Positions 13,928-14,518 of a stretch of DNA of 14,518 nt are shown here, piece after piece; within the stretch, counting starts at the first letter, position 1; every line of letters starts with the position of its first letter. This DNA is from JBBQZL01 sp038207745 (lineage in GTDB: Bacteria > Actinomycetota > Thermoleophilia > Solirubrobacterales > 70-9), in the NCBI GenBank assembly GCA_038207745.1, contig JBBQZL010000047.1, positions 1-14,518 on the forward strand, in the 5' to 3' direction. A program made the translations under genes and the position numbers. Below the pieces are notes generated by a model. The model made no database searches. It was not told the DNA's origin and worked only from the letters and a program-made list of their open reading frames with translations.

Positions 13928-14518
13928 GTGGCCAACATTCTCAAGGGGCAGGAGGTCTGCGTCTGCGCCGGCTCGGGAGGAGTCGGCAAGACGACAACTT
14001 CCGCGGCGATCGCCGCCGGGATGGCGGCCCGTGGCCTCAAGACCTGCGTGCTGACGATCGACCCAGCAAAGCGCCTTGCCGACTCCCTCGGCCTCGAGCA
14101 ACTGGGCAATGAGGCCAAACAGGTCGATCCGAGACTCTTCGAGTCCCAGGGAATCGAGATGAAGGGCGAGCTCTGGGCGATGATGCTCGACGCCAAGGCG
14201 ACCTTCGACGAGCTGAACCAGCAACACGCCTCCCACGAGGCGGCGCGGGACAGGGTGCTTGGAAATCCGATCTATCAGCAGATTTCGGGGGCGCTCGCCG
14301 GTTCGCAGGAGTACATGGCCATGGAGAAGCTCTACGAGCTCCACTCCGAGGGCCGTTTCGACCTGCTTGTCCTGGACACGCCACCCAGCCGCAACGCACT
14401 TGATTTTCTCGATGCCCCGATGCGACTGGTCCAATTCATCGAGGGCAAGTCGCTTCGGATCTTCATCAAACCGACCGGCTTCGCAGCCAAGGTGGCCGGA
14501 CGTGGCGCCGGCGTCGCG
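13928..14518 (+). CDS. ArsA/Get3-family ATPase, second of a pair (Rv3680-like), 3' partial
   Basis: The first 197 codons are visible; the 3' end lies beyond the window. The frame encodes a P-loop SGGVGKTT (16-23), LTIDPAKRLADSLGL (42-56), GELWAMMLDAKATFDEL, GSQEYMAMEKLYELH and LLVLDTPPSRNALDFLDAP. These stretches match my memory of M. tuberculosis Rv3680 closely. Position 16 is Ser where the deviant Walker A normally has its signature Lys, while the upstream partner keeps Lys, so the pair is probably an asymmetric heterodimer. I chose the GTG at 13928 by its distance to the P-loop; no Shine-Dalgarno is close to it. An in-frame CTG at 13919 has GAGGT seven bases upstream and is an alternative. 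The gene is probably co-transcribed with the preceding ATPase. Confidence 0.87.
   Translation, partial: MANILKGQEVCVCAGSGGVGKTTTSAAIAAGMAARGLKTCVLTIDPAKRLADSLGLEQLGNEAKQVDPRLFESQGIEMKGELWAMMLDAKATFDELNQQHASHEAARDRVLGNPIYQQISGALAGSQEYMAMEKLYELHSEGRFDLLVLDTPPSRNALDFLDAPMRLVQFIEGKSLRIFIKPTGFAAKVAGRGAGVA

Noticed and set aside
12967..14518. Arsenite efflux ATPase ArsA
   Set aside because: There is no arsB, arsR or arsD nearby and I see no ArsA-type metalloid Cys set. The paired arrangement fits the Rv3679-Rv3680 type.

Overview
The window is dense, GC-rich bacterial DNA with short or overlapping gene junctions and many GTG/TTG starts. No gap between genes is longer than about 90 bases. The gene content points to an actinobacterium: a single-chain B12 methylmalonyl-CoA mutase with MeaB, a DrrA-type exporter, an Rv1264-like adenylate cyclase, a tandem Rv3679/Rv3680-like ATPase pair, and an N-terminally extended FtsZ. 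A deep-branching class such as Thermoleophilia is my best guess, from family resemblance only. I saw no tRNA, rRNA, CRISPR array or insertion sequence.

Layout. (1) Bases 1-3099, plus strand: the 3' part of methylmalonyl-CoA mutase, its G-protein chaperone meaB and a yceH (DUF480) gene, joined by 1- and 4-base overlaps. A strong hairpin at 3139-3178 separates them from the convergent genes that follow. (2) Bases 3171-8283, minus strand: a probable six-gene operon. In transcription order it holds a DrrA-type ABC ATPase, two ABC-2 permeases, a class III adenylate cyclase with an N-terminal regulatory domain, a DtxR-family metalloregulator with MntR-like metal ligands, and a NucA/NucB-type DNase made as a lipoprotein with a His-rich linker. 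(3) Base 8368 onward, plus strand: a MarR-family regulator divergent from the exporter. The 84-base shared region holds back-to-back promoters whose -35 boxes lie in a TTGA/TCAA repeat cluster. (4) Bases 8842-12876, minus strand: parA - ftsZ - gamma-glutamyltransferase-like gene. parA overlaps ftsZ by 14 bases and contains a near-perfect Shine-Dalgarno for it. (5) Base 12967 to the end, plus strand: two ArsA/Get3-family ATPases like M. tuberculosis Rv3679-Rv3680, the second cut by the window edge.

How the genes fit together: region 1 is methylmalonyl-CoA/succinyl-CoA interconversion with cofactor maintenance. Region 2 joins efflux, cAMP signalling and metal sensing to a surface nuclease; that they work together is inferred only from shared strand and tight spacing. 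Regions 4-5 place chromosome segregation, cell division and a paired ATPase module around one divergent intergenic region.
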